Source of the DNA: Neisseriaceae bacterium
GTDB taxonomy: Bacteria; Pseudomonadota; Gammaproteobacteria; Burkholderiales; UBA11063
DNA: 16,319 bases
Assembly: GCA_947441745.1 (NCBI GenBank)
Contig: CANEUJ010000023.1
Location: 1 to 16,319 of the forward strand
Reading direction: 5' to 3'
The number at the start of each line of letters is the position of its first letter. Position 1 is the stretch's first letter. Shown here in pieces: positions 1-7,069 of this stretch. The notes below the pieces were generated by a model. It was given only the letters and a program-made list of their open reading frames with translations. It ran no database searches and was not told where the DNA came from. The translations under genes and the position numbers were made by a program.

Positions 1-357
1 ATATGATTTATGAAAATATATTAAATAATAAAGAAACCTGCCTAAAACATTAGTAAAGCTCATAATAGCATATGTTCTTTGATGCAAATCAAATTTACCA
101 CTATAATATTTAGGAATAAACTCTTGCCCCTCTCCTGCCACAATAATTGCTTCGCAATCAAATAAATAAATATCGCTAGTTCTAACATCTTGAGACCTAT
201 CAAAAAAAGTATATCTCCCACTATCTAAGGTAGAGTCTTCTCTATTTGAACTACCTGTTGTTATTATTGATACATCCCCCAACTTCACCACTTCCCAATC
301 CTCAGGAATAACACCCACTGGCGTTTGTTTATATCCTTGTAGTACTTGCTTAGTCAT
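1..357 (-). CDS. hsdS: Type I restriction-modification specificity subunit HsdS (second copy, partial)
   Basis: The reading frame stays open for 119 codons and runs off the left edge, so only the N-terminal part is visible. Residues 8-27 (YKQTPVGVIPEDWEVVKLGD) are the usual HsdS opening. After them come a TRD-like stretch with YTFFDRS, an AIIVAGEG turn and GKFDLHQRTYAI, all typical of the first target-recognition domain. HsdS gives a type I enzyme its DNA sequence specificity and bridges two HsdM subunits. The ATG at 355-357 lies inside the last codons of the dinD-like gene (8-nt overlap), and no strong ribosome-binding site is visible, so translation is probably coupled to that gene. This is a different specificity protein from the short one at 2744-3340; the two N-termini do not resemble each other. 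Whether it is full length, and whether hsdR follows, cannot be seen. Confidence 0.9.
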   Translation of the reverse strand, partial: MTKQVLQGYKQTPVGVIPEDWEVVKLGDVSIITTGSSNREDSTLDSGRYTFFDRSQDVRTSDIYLFDCEAIIVAGEGQEFIPKYYSGKFDLHQRTYAIMSFTNVLGRFLYYLIYFHKSY

Positions 358-1201
358 TCTTTTTAGCTTTCAACTTTGGGGACTCATCTTCTTGGGGTAA
401 TCTATTAGTTTTACGTTCTAACTTTTTTATATCTTCTGATGCTGGTAGATTCTTGGGCTTTATGCCACGCTCAACTAAAAGACCTCTAACACTTGAGTTA
501 TTCTCAATATGTTCATCTGTAATATTAGTTTCGCCTTGAAGGTTTTTTTGTTTGACATTGTGATTGGTTATTTCAGTTGCGAGGTTTTTAGCCGTGATTG
601 TAACTGTTGGTAGAAAATCAGCTAATGCTCTATTTTTAGGTACATTAAGCTTTGATTTCATATTAGACGTATTAAATCCACCAAACAATGCACCATCCCC
701 TTTGGATCTAATTCTACCAAACCCTTTATCATCAACTCCACGCTGATATATATTTTCTGATAGCTCTGTTTCTGAAGCTCTTAATTTAGCACGAGCGTCT
801 AATCGCTCTTCTACATCATTTTGTTGATCTAATAACTCTTGTCGTCTTGTTTGAATTGCAAAATATGTTTGACCATTGGCAATTATTGGTTTTGACGAGT
901 CACCGTTTTGCACAATTAGATAACAAGCGTATCTTGACAAAATTACATTGTCTATTTCTCTTTGCCCACCTTTTCCAATTTGGATCATTTCGTTGACATC
1001 AACGAAATGATCAGAGGCATTGTTATTGCTAAGATTACATGCTGATTTTGCTTTCTCAATAACCTTTATAAAATTTCTATAATCAGTATAATCTAAAACC
1101 TTTGCTAATGCCCTAGCATACCAAAATTCATTACCATCGTTATCAATTTGTTTGATACTCTCAAACGTATCATGTGCTAATTTCTCTATATTATTTCCCA
1201 T
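350..1201 (-). CDS. dinD: DinD-like protein (DNA-damage-inducible protein D family)
   Basis: This 283-residue protein matches DinD in length (E. coli DinD is about 274 aa) and in layout. An N-terminal BRO-N-like region at about residues 15-120 has FWYARALAKVLDYTDYRNF, then ILSRYACYLIVQNGD and YFAIQTRRQEL. A charged helical middle follows, and then a low-complexity Lys/Asn-rich tail. E. coli DinD is SOS-induced and interferes with RecA filaments; genes of this family are often found inside type I restriction loci. A ribosome-binding site (AAGGG) stands 6 nt before the ATG. The gene lies 37 nt after hsdM, and its last codons overlap the next hsdS by 8 nt, so it is part of the restriction-modification operon. 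I see no LexA box directly in front of it, so expression probably follows the operon promoter. The link to a restriction function is from context only. Confidence 0.85.
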   Translation of the reverse strand: MGNNIEKLAHDTFESIKQIDNDGNEFWYARALAKVLDYTDYRNFIKVIEKAKSACNLSNNNASDHFVDVNEMIQIGKGGQREIDNVILSRYACYLIVQNGDSSKPIIANGQTYFAIQTRRQELLDQQNDVEERLDARAKLRASETELSENIYQRGVDDKGFGRIRSKGDGALFGGFNTSNMKSKLNVPKNRALADFLPTVTITAKNLATEITNHNVKQKNLQGETNITDEHIENNSSVRGLLVERGIKPKNLPASEDIKKLERKTNRLPQEDESPKLKAKKND

Positions 1202-1238
1202 AGTTTACCCTTTTATAACGGATATTAATTGAAGCTTA

Positions 1239-2747
1239 CTACAATCCCAACTCTGACAAAAACTTATTCATCTTAGTTTTAATTTCCAATAGCTCAAGCT
1301 CCAGTCTTGCTATATTAGTCTTTGTAGCTTCCAAATCAATTTGCTCTTCTTCTTCAAAAGTATCTACATAACGTGGGATATTTAAATTATATTCATTACT
1401 CTTAACTTCTTCAACAGTAGCTAGATGTGCGTACTTCTCAACCTCTTGGCGATTATTATAAGTAAATATAATTTTAGTAATCTGAGCATCATTGAGGTTA
1501 TTTTGATTTTTACCTTTTTCAAATTCATTACTCGCATCAATAAACAAAATATCACTATTCTGGCGATTTTTCTTAAATACCAAAATACAAGCCGGAATAC
1601 CTGTTCCAAAAAATAAATTTGCCGGTAAGCCAATTACCGCATCTAATAGATTCTCATCAATTAGTTTTTGTCTAATTTTACCTTCGCTTGAACCCCTAAA
1701 TAAAACCCCGTGAGGTAGAACTACTGCCATACGCCCATTTTCATTTAGACTTTGTATCATATGAATCACAAAAGCATAATCCCCCTTACTCTTTGGAGGT
1801 ATTACATAATTTCTAAAACGCTTAAATGTATCATTCTGGGCTTCATCAGCCCCCCATTTATCAAGACTAAACGGCGGATTCGCTACTATTACATCAAATT
1901 TCATTAAATGATCACTCTCAATATGTAATGGGTTTCTAATAGTATCTCCCCATGTGATTTTGGCATCATTAATTTCATGCAAATACATATTCATCCGACA
2001 TAATGCTTGAGTTTGACCGTTCTTTTCTTGCCCATATATTGCAAAATTATGATTACCAACTTCTTTGGAGGCTTTGATTAACAGCGATCCTGAACCGCAT
2101 GTTGGGTCGTAAATTCTCTCGCCCTCTTTTGCAGCAACTAACTTAGCTAAGATAGTAGATACTTCACTTGGAGTAAAAAACTCACCACCTTTTTTACCAG
2201 CGTCACTTGCGAAATGAGCAATCAAGTATTCATAGCTATCCCCTATAATATCGTTACCAATTAAATTTGAAGGTCTTAGATCAAGTCTTGTATCACTAAA
2301 ATCTTCCAATAAATTTCTAAGGATTGAATTACGCTCTTTGGTATCCCCAAGTACTTGCCGATTATTAAAATCAACATTTCTAAAAATCCCCTCGAGCTTT
2401 TCAAGATTATCTTCTTCTATACGAGCAAAAGCTTTATTGATAATCTCACCTAGATTGTCTGCTTCTTTATTTTTTAATAAATACTCAAAAGTACAAGTTT
2501 CATCAAGAATAAATTTCTCACGTTCTAAAGCCCTTTTAATCCTATCTTTGTCACCCTCATATCGCGAACTAATTTCTTCGTATTTTTCTTTATAAAAATC
2601 AGATAAATGTTTTACAAATAACATACTTAAAATATAATCTTTGTACTGCGAGCTATCCATAGTACCTCTAAAGGTATCACATGCCCTCCAGACAACACTA
2701 TTAATAACTTCTTGTGTTGTTTTAGTCATATTATTTTGTTCTATCAT
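1239..2747 (-). CDS. hsdM: Type I DNA adenine methyltransferase subunit HsdM
   Basis: This 502-residue protein is the N6-adenine methyltransferase subunit of a type I restriction-modification system. The HsdM N-terminal helical domain covers about residues 12-150 (VVWRACDTFRGTMDSSQYKD). A GGEFFTP loop sits at 187-193. The SAM-binding motif DPTCGSG is at 214-220 and the catalytic NPPF motif at 290-293, both intact, and the C-terminus is a helical segment of the kind that contacts HsdS. Length is normal for the family and no disruption is seen. The start ATG overlaps the stop of the preceding short hsdS (ATGA, 4 nt). An AAAGGGG ribosome-binding site 8 nt upstream lies inside that gene, which supports this start over the Met at residue 7. 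It methylates the host site chosen by HsdS and protects against the restriction subunit, HsdR, whose gene is outside the window. Confidence 0.97.
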   Translation of the reverse strand: MIEQNNMTKTTQEVINSVVWRACDTFRGTMDSSQYKDYILSMLFVKHLSDFYKEKYEEISSRYEGDKDRIKRALEREKFILDETCTFEYLLKNKEADNLGEIINKAFARIEEDNLEKLEGIFRNVDFNNRQVLGDTKERNSILRNLLEDFSDTRLDLRPSNLIGNDIIGDSYEYLIAHFASDAGKKGGEFFTPSEVSTILAKLVAAKEGERIYDPTCGSGSLLIKASKEVGNHNFAIYGQEKNGQTQALCRMNMYLHEINDAKITWGDTIRNPLHIESDHLMKFDVIVANPPFSLDKWGADEAQNDTFKRFRNYVIPPKSKGDYAFVIHMIQSLNENGRMAVVLPHGVLFRGSSEGKIRQKLIDENLLDAVIGLPANLFFGTGIPACILVFKKNRQNSDILFIDASNEFEKGKNQNNLNDAQITKIIFTYNNRQEVEKYAHLATVEEVKSNEYNLNIPRYVDTFEEEEQIDLEATKTNIARLELELLEIKTKMNKFLSELGL

Positions 2748-3340
2748 TGTTTTAGCCCCTTTGCTTTAGTAATTGCGGTTTCTAATATTTTATTTTTTAG
2801 TTGAGTTTTTTCTAAGATAAGTTCATTTAGAATATTTATTTCTTGATTAGCTAATTTAATATATTGAACGATATTTTTCTGACGATCAATTGGTGGTAAC
2901 TCAATTTCTAGATCTGCCAAATCACTATTTTTAATCATTGGAATAGCAGTACCATTGGCTTTATTTGCTAATTTAGAATGAGCTAGATTAGAGTTTAAAT
3001 AATATGCCAAAAACTCTCCATCAATTTTGGAGATATCTAATATACGGATAATTGACATAAATGCTGGAAATATTAAACCTTGATATCCATCAGTAATAAA
3101 TACAGCTTTATTGGGTGATCTTAGACGAACTATAATATCCCCAACACAAGTTAAATATTGTGGATTTAATTTTTCTACTGCGATAAACTCATCCAAATAC
3201 TCTGAGGTTAGATAAATATCATTGCCAAATGATTTTAGAGTTATTGCTTTATATTTTTTGTAGAAATCGTCATATGTTGCCCCACGCTTACGCTCGAGAG
3301 ATAAGCCTGTTCGTATTTCGACTAATTGTTTAAGCCGCAT
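2744..3340 (-). CDS. hsdS: Half-length HsdS specificity subunit (single TRD)
   Basis: At 198 residues this is about half the size of a normal HsdS (around 400 aa, two TRDs and two conserved helices). Residues 1-150 form one TRD: it opens MRLKQLVEIRTGLSLERKRG, has a GDIIVRLRSP core and closes with NGTAIPMIKNSDLADLEIELPP. Residues 152-195 form one long helix (RQKNIVQYIKLANQEINILN) that matches the conserved spacer helix. The ORF ends naturally in a stop overlapping hsdM and there is no second half downstream, so it looks like a true single-TRD protein rather than a broken one. Known half-HsdS proteins can dimerise and then recognise palindromic bipartite sites. It is the first gene of the operon, behind a clear promoter, with the ATG 35 nt from the -10 box. 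An independent role as an M-S methyltransferase partner is inference. Confidence 0.88.
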   Translation of the reverse strand: MRLKQLVEIRTGLSLERKRGATYDDFYKKYKAITLKSFGNDIYLTSEYLDEFIAVEKLNPQYLTCVGDIIVRLRSPNKAVFITDGYQGLIFPAFMSIIRILDISKIDGEFLAYYLNSNLAHSKLANKANGTAIPMIKNSDLADLEIELPPIDRQKNIVQYIKLANQEINILNELILEKTQLKNKILETAITKAKGLKQ

Positions 3341-3374
3341 TAATCACCCCACTAAAATATGTACTACTATCGAG

Positions 3375-3404
3375 ATTATACACTTAAGCGAAATAGAGCG
3401 TCAA
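3375..3404 (-). promoter_or_regulatory. Sigma-70 promoter of the restriction-modification operon
   Basis: On the minus strand a -35 box TTGACG (3404-3399) and a perfect -10 box TATAAT (3380-3375) are 18 nt apart. An A/T-rich UP-like stretch lies just upstream. Transcription would start near 3368, giving a leader of about 28 nt before the half-hsdS ATG. A GGGGTG stretch a few nucleotides before the ATG could be its ribosome-binding site. Confidence 0.75.
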
Positions 3405-3436
3405 ATATATTTTTTGTATAACTTAAGGAGTATAGC

Positions 3437-3512
3437 ATACTAGTTAGAGCATGGATCCCAGATTCTATACGAACAGCAACTAGTTTTGCTCTGGGATGAC
3501 CGCCACTAGTAT
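3437..3512. repeat. Nested inverted repeat with CCCAG/CTGGG arms
   Basis: An outer inverted pair ATACTAGT (3437-3444) / ACTAGTAT (3505-3512) encloses an inner pair ATCCCAG (3455-3461) / CTGGGAT (3491-3497). The CTGGGATGAC word on the right recurs in the tandem repeat at 3799-3864, so the two belong to the same repeat family. No coding potential is seen. This is part of the 539-bp gene-free stretch between the restriction operon and the nuclease gene. Confidence 0.6.
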
Positions 3513-3550
3513 ACAGCAGATACAAACTGCAACCTCAACATCGCCCATTA

Positions 3551-3661
3551 AAGATTTAGGATTTTATTTATTAATTTAGCGTTTAAAAATCCTTGCTGTT
3601 TGAGCGTAGCGAGTTTCAAGGATTTTAGCTAAATTAATAAATAAAAGTCGTTAAAAATCTT
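3551..3661. repeat. Long palindromic intergenic element (about 111 bp)
   Basis: A perfect 19-bp inverted repeat, TTTTATTTATTAATTTAGC (3562-3580) with its complement at 3628-3646, encloses a second 10-bp pair AAAATCCTTG (3586-3595) / CAAGGATTTT (3617-3626). The loop is 21 nt and holds GAGCGTAGCGAG. A third, outer pair AAGATTT (3551-3557) / AAATCTT (3655-3661) extends it. The left arm carries about 4 extra bases between the two main stems. The whole could fold into a long cruciform or an RNA hairpin. No transposase gene is present. It looks like a small mobile palindromic element or a processed 3' structure, but the class is not known to me. Confidence 0.75.
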
Positions 3662-3681
3662 GTCTGGGCTTGAATTCTTTG

Positions 3682-3711
3682 CATACTTTCTTGTTCAAGC
3701 AAGAAAGTATG
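3682..3711. repeat. Perfect 12-bp hairpin
   Basis: CATACTTTCTTG (3682-3693) and its exact complement CAAGAAAGTATG (3700-3711) flank a 6-nt loop TTCAAG. I believe similar CATACTTTCTTG...CAAGAAAGTATG words are common between genes in several proteobacteria, which would make this a dispersed repeat; that recollection needs a search. There is no T-run directly after either arm, so it is a poor intrinsic terminator. Confidence 0.65.
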
Positions 3712-3716
3712 TGGGG

Positions 3717-3735
3717 TGTGCGGCCACACCGCACA
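3717..3735. repeat. GC-rich 7-bp hairpin
   Basis: TGTGCGG (3717-3723) and CCGCACA (3729-3735) pair perfectly around a 5-nt loop CCACA. It follows the CATACTTTCTTG hairpin by 5 nt and stands out as GC-rich in AT-rich surroundings. On the plus strand it is followed by AATAATAAATG, not by a T-run, so it is not a standard terminator. Confidence 0.5.
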
Positions 3736-3798
3736 AATAATAAATGATGATAAATAATGTTTTAGGGCATTAGGGCAAGGGCATGGTTCCCAGCCTGC

Positions 3799-3864
3799 GC
3801 TGGGATGATGAGAAATATGTGCTGGGATGACGAGAAATAAGCGATGGGATGACGAGAAAGAGAA
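3799..3864. repeat. Three tandem copies of a 22-bp repeat
   Basis: Copies start at 3799, 3821 and 3843, each 22 nt, with the shared core TGGGATGAYGAGAAA. The first two copies begin GCTGGGATGA and the third GATGGGATGA; the last 5 nt vary. There are no spacers between copies, so this is a tandem repeat and not a CRISPR. A related CTGGGATGAC word occurs at 3491. The minus-strand open frame running through it (3634-3873) is Pro/His-rich and has no family resemblance; I treat it as non-coding. Confidence 0.75.
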
Positions 3865-3892
3865 CCCCATCATCTCACCTTAGTATGGGGTT
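3863..3892 (-). terminator. Possible weak terminator of the nuclease gene
   Basis: AACCCCAT (3863-3870) and ATGGGGTT (3885-3892) form an 8-bp stem around a 14-nt loop that includes the stop codon of the nuclease gene. Read on the minus strand it is followed by CTCTTTCTC, only a broken T-rich run. The stem may limit readthrough into the repeat region, but it could equally be chance or part of the repeat cluster. Confidence 0.35.
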
Positions 3893-4374
3893 GCTTCATT
3901 AAATAAACGCTTACATTCTGTTGCATATTTACTAGCTACTACAGGATTATTCCAAATAACAATTACATTCTCAGCATTTTTATTTGCGGCAGCTTGAGTA
4001 TAATTAAACGAGCCTGTTTCAACAGTTTTATTATCAACCACAATAAATTTATTATGCATTATTGGATAATTTCTATTAAGTCTTACATTTAACCCTTGAT
4101 TGAATAAAAATCTTGCTACACTATATTTGCCATGATTTGACTTTTCATCAGAAACTATTTTTATATCTACGCCTCTTTTTTTGGCATTGAACAAAGCAAG
4201 AGCAATAGGATTTGAAGTGAAGCTATAAGTTGCCATACAAATACTAGCAGTTGAAGAGTTAATGGTTTTTACAATTAAGTCTAGGCTGTTACCTGGCGGA
4301 CTAAATGCTACTTCTATATTATCAGCACAAACACTGGAAATAAATAATAACAGCAAAAATAATTTTTTGAACAT
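3880..4374 (-). CDS. Secreted phospholipase D-fold endonuclease (Nuc-like)
   Basis: This 164-residue protein begins with a clear signal peptide (FKKLFLLLLFISSVCA, likely cleaved after Ala17), so it is exported to the periplasm or beyond. The mature part is a single PLD domain. It has SPPGNSLDLIV near the start, MATYSFTS at 48-55, and the catalytic HKD motif as H107-x-K109-x4-D114, followed by GSFNYT at 121-126. One HKD per chain and this size match the Nuc family of nonspecific nucleases (as on plasmid pKM101), which act as dimers to complete the active site. True phospholipases D are larger with two HKD motifs, so a nuclease is the better call. A good ribosome-binding site (AAGG, 7 nt spacing) precedes the ATG. 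It stands alone, divergent from the efflux operon and next to the repeat cluster, with no plasmid or transfer genes nearby. Its role could be DNA uptake, defence or nutrient use; the window does not say. Confidence 0.88.
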   Translation of the reverse strand: MFKKLFLLLLFISSVCADNIEVAFSPPGNSLDLIVKTINSSTASICMATYSFTSNPIALALFNAKKRGVDIKIVSDEKSNHGKYSVARFLFNQGLNVRLNRNYPIMHNKFIVVDNKTVETGSFNYTQAAANKNAENVIVIWNNPVVASKYATECKRLFNEATPY

Positions 4375-4446
4375 TACAACGCCTTTATCGTAAAATTTAG
4401 AAAAAAATAAGTAATTATTTTATCATGTCTTAATAAGTGTTAGATA

Positions 4447-4455
4447 TGTTATAAT
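4447..4455 (+). promoter_or_regulatory. Extended -10 promoter of the efflux operon
   Basis: TGTTATAAT is a perfect extended -10 (TG, one base, TATAAT at 4450-4455). The -35 region around 4427-4432 (GTCTTA) is poor, which is common with extended -10 promoters. Transcription would start near 4462, about 32 nt before the ATG at 4494. The 119-bp gap to the divergent nuclease gene holds no obvious palindromic operator. Confidence 0.6.
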
Positions 4456-4493
4456 CATTATCTTTACAATAGTCAATACAATTTAATAAAAAT

Positions 4494-5999
4494 ATGAACA
4501 TAAAATTATCACGTCTTATCTGTAACATTATTCCTATTGCACTTATAAGCTCATGTGCTGTTGGACCAGATTATAAGCCACAAACCAATAAAGAGCTAAA
4601 AATCCCAAATAATTGGCATGCAACGTTACCACACAAGGGGAAAAATCTCCAAATGATAAATTGGTGGGGACAGTTTAATGATCCTACACTAGTATCTTTT
4701 ATCGAGTCAGCAATTAATACCTACCCTGATTTAGATCAATCAATTGCCAAAATAAGACAAGCCCAAGCGAGTCTGAGAGCGGCACGAGCATCATTCTTCC
4801 CAAGTATCACAGGAACTGCAACAGGCAGTGTCCAAAATAATACCTTTGGTGGAATTAGCACTGGTGGTAGCTCAATTAATGGAATTCCGAGTTATGGTAC
4901 TGGTGTAACACAAGACTTTTTTAGTACCGCTACAGGTGGAAATACAGCGTACACTGCAGGAGCTACTGCAAGCTGGGAAATTGATTTGTTTGGTGCTATA
5001 GCAAGTAATAACCATGCCTACCAAAGAAGACTTGAAGCAAGTATAGCCAACTGGAATGATGCAAGAATCTCTCTAGCCTCACAAGTAGCTGATGCTTATG
5101 TAAGTGCTAGAGCTTGTCAATCAATGCTAAATATCTATGAAAGCCAATATAATTCAAGACTATCCACCCAAAGATTAACTGAATTAAAAGTAAAAACGGG
5201 ATTTTCACCAATATCAGATGGCAAGCAAGGTTCTGGGTTGGCATACCAATCTCTAAGTAGTGTTGAAAAGCAAAGAAGTAGTTGTGAACAATATTATAAT
5301 ACTCTAGTAGCTCTTACTGGTCAAAGCCACCAAGAAGTTGAAAGTCATATGAAATTAGCATATGCTATTATACCACTACCAATAGATACCGCAATTGAAA
5401 GCATACCTGCCCAATCTATATCAAAACGTCCTGACGTATCCTCGGCAGAAAGAACTGTTGCAGCTGCTCTAGCTAATGTTGATGTATCAATTGCCAATCG
5501 CTTCCCACAGCTAACTTTAAATGGTTCGATTAATGCGAATGCTGGGACATTATACGCAGGGGCACCAAACTCATGGTCGTTTGGGCCATCACTTAGTCTG
5601 CCAATAACTGATGGTGGATATTTAAGAGCTCAAGAATCTTTAGCCTACGCACAATATGATGAAGCTGTAGCTATATATAAAAGTAAAGTAGTCAATGCAG
5701 TTAAAGATGTCGAAAATGCATTAGTGAGGATAGATCAAGCTCACAAAAGTGAAGTAGCGGCTAACGATGCTGTTAAAAACTATCAAGAATATTTTGATTC
5801 TATGAACAAAAAATATAATATTGGTTGGAGTAATTTACTTGATTTAGAAACAGTTAGAATTAACCTTGTAAGCTATCAACAAAACCTAACCAATGCAAAA
5901 TTAGAAGAAGTCGAAGCATGGATTGCTCTTTATAAAGCTGTGGGCGGTGACTGGGTATCTCCACACTCAATATTAAACTCTAGAACGGATATAAAATGA
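4494..5999 (+). CDS. Outer-membrane efflux channel lipoprotein (NodT/OprM family)
   Basis: This 501-residue protein is the outer-membrane channel of a tripartite RND pump. The signal peptide ends in a lipobox ISSC, so Cys21 is the lipidated N-terminus. The family signature AVGPDYKPQ follows at once. Two OEP repeats then form the alpha-barrel and beta-barrel; the first carries WEIDLFGAI and the second ISKRPDVSSAERTVAAALANV (shortened here to key words RPDV and AERTVAAALA) with the late GWSNLLDLE segment. Length is typical (450-500 aa). It is first in its operon, ahead of the adaptor and the pump. No ribosome-binding site is visible before the ATG, where the sequence is AAAAAT, so initiation may rely on the unstructured A/T-rich leader. 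The stop overlaps the adaptor start by 4 nt (ATGA). The substrate cannot be told from sequence. Confidence 0.95.
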   Translation: MNIKLSRLICNIIPIALISSCAVGPDYKPQTNKELKIPNNWHATLPHKGKNLQMINWWGQFNDPTLVSFIESAINTYPDLDQSIAKIRQAQASLRAARASFFPSITGTATGSVQNNTFGGISTGGSSINGIPSYGTGVTQDFFSTATGGNTAYTAGATASWEIDLFGAIASNNHAYQRRLEASIANWNDARISLASQVADAYVSARACQSMLNIYESQYNSRLSTQRLTELKVKTGFSPISDGKQGSGLAYQSLSSVEKQRSSCEQYYNTLVALTGQSHQEVESHMKLAYAIIPLPIDTAIESIPAQSISKRPDVSSAERTVAAALANVDVSIANRFPQLTLNGSINANAGTLYAGAPNSWSFGPSLSLPITDGGYLRAQESLAYAQYDEAVAIYKSKVVNAVKDVENALVRIDQAHKSEVAANDAVKNYQEYFDSMNKKYNIGWSNLLDLETVRINLVSYQQNLTNAKLEEVEAWIALYKAVGGDWVSPHSILNSRTDIK

Positions 6000-7069
6000 A
6001 ATACCTAAAACTCCTACTAATACTCATGATTGTATATGGTTGCAAAAAAAACGACACCAATGCTATAGATATTCCTGTAATAAGTGTTACAGTTGCAACT
6101 CCTCAGACAAGAAACATATCTAATCTAATCAATGCAAATGGTACTATAAGTGCTTGGCAAGAAACTATAATTAGCTCTCAAGTAAGTGGGCTTGATATTA
6201 GTAAAATTTATGTAAACGTAGGCGATACCGTGCATAAAGGCGACAAACTGGCTCTTTTAAACCCTGAACAAGTTAAAAGTGATTTGATGGCACAAGTAGC
6301 AAATACTGCTGAAGCAAAAGCCAATCTAGAGCAATCAACTACTGAAGCTCGTCAAGCAGCTTTCTTAGAGAAAGCTGGAGCAATTAGTGCTCAAGATTTA
6401 TTACAATATGATACCAAACAAAAAACCAATAAAGCAAAACTTGAAGCAGCTGAGGCAACGCTGAAACTACAAAAACTAAGACTTAATTACACTGTAATTA
6501 CAGCACCTGACAATGGCATAATCTCTTCAAGAACAGCAACAGTCGGTAGCATTGTACAAAACGGTAATGAATTATTTAGATTAATTCGTTCAAATCGTCT
6601 TGAATGGCAAGCACAAACCAGCCCAGAAAATATTTTAAAAATAAAACCTGGGCAAATAGCAAATATTATTAGTGATGATGGAAGTATAATTAAAGGTAAA
6701 GTGCGTCAAGTGTCCCCAATTCTAAACCAAAACACAAGAAATGGGATGGTATACGTTGATATACCAATTAACACAAAACTAAAACAAGGCGAGTATCTAT
6801 CTGGCACTATTAACCTTGGTGAAATAAAGTCACAGACCATCCCCGCATCAGCATTAGTCAATCGCGATGGCTTTAACTACGTTATGAAAGTAGGTAAAGA
6901 TAACCGAGTTATACAAACTAAAGTAGATTTATTAGATTATCATGTATATAGCGAAAGCTATGTTCCTATAGCCTCAGGAATAAACCCAGACGATAAAATT
7001 GTATCTATTGGTGCAGGGTTTCTAGGTGATGATGATTTGGTCAAAATAGTATCTGGAGATAAAGAATAA
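5996..7069 (+). CDS. RND efflux membrane-fusion (adaptor) lipoprotein
   Basis: At 357 residues this is a periplasmic adaptor of the HlyD/AcrA class. A short signal ends in the lipobox VYGC, so Cys16 is lipidated and anchored in the inner membrane. Next come a lipoyl half-motif (SQVSGLDISKIYVNVGDTVHKGD, key words VSG and VGDTVHKGD), a coiled-coil hairpin at about 93-160 rich in Ala, Glu and Gln, and the second lipoyl half (VITAPDNGIIS, TVGSIV). The beta-barrel and membrane-proximal domains fill the C-terminal half (NGMVYVDIPI, IPASALVNRDG). It links the outer-membrane channel to the RND pump. The ATG overlaps the preceding stop by 4 nt and its own stop overlaps the pump start by 1 nt (TAATG), showing tight translational coupling in a fixed ratio. 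Confidence 0.95.
   Translation: MKYLKLLLILMIVYGCKKNDTNAIDIPVISVTVATPQTRNISNLINANGTISAWQETIISSQVSGLDISKIYVNVGDTVHKGDKLALLNPEQVKSDLMAQVANTAEAKANLEQSTTEARQAAFLEKAGAISAQDLLQYDTKQKTNKAKLEAAEATLKLQKLRLNYTVITAPDNGIISSRTATVGSIVQNGNELFRLIRSNRLEWQAQTSPENILKIKPGQIANIISDDGSIIKGKVRQVSPILNQNTRNGMVYVDIPINTKLKQGEYLSGTINLGEIKSQTIPASALVNRDGFNYVMKVGKDNRVIQTKVDLLDYHVYSESYVPIASGINPDDKIVSIGAGFLGDDDLVKIVSGDKE

Noticed and set aside
541..550. Homopolymer T run in the dinD-like gene as a phase-variation switch
   Set aside because: Seven bases is too short to support a slippage claim and the frame is intact.
3437..3512. Invertible promoter or switch controlled by the ATACTAGT pair
   Set aside because: The arms are only 8 bp, no recombinase gene is present, and the operon promoter lies outside the pair.
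3799..3864. CRISPR array
   Set aside because: The three 22-bp copies are directly adjacent with no spacers, and there are no cas genes.
3634..3873. Minus-strand open frame of 79 codons in the gene-free stretch
   Set aside because: It runs through hairpins and the 22-bp tandem repeat, is rich in Pro, His and Ser, has no ribosome-binding site that I can see, and no recognisable domain.
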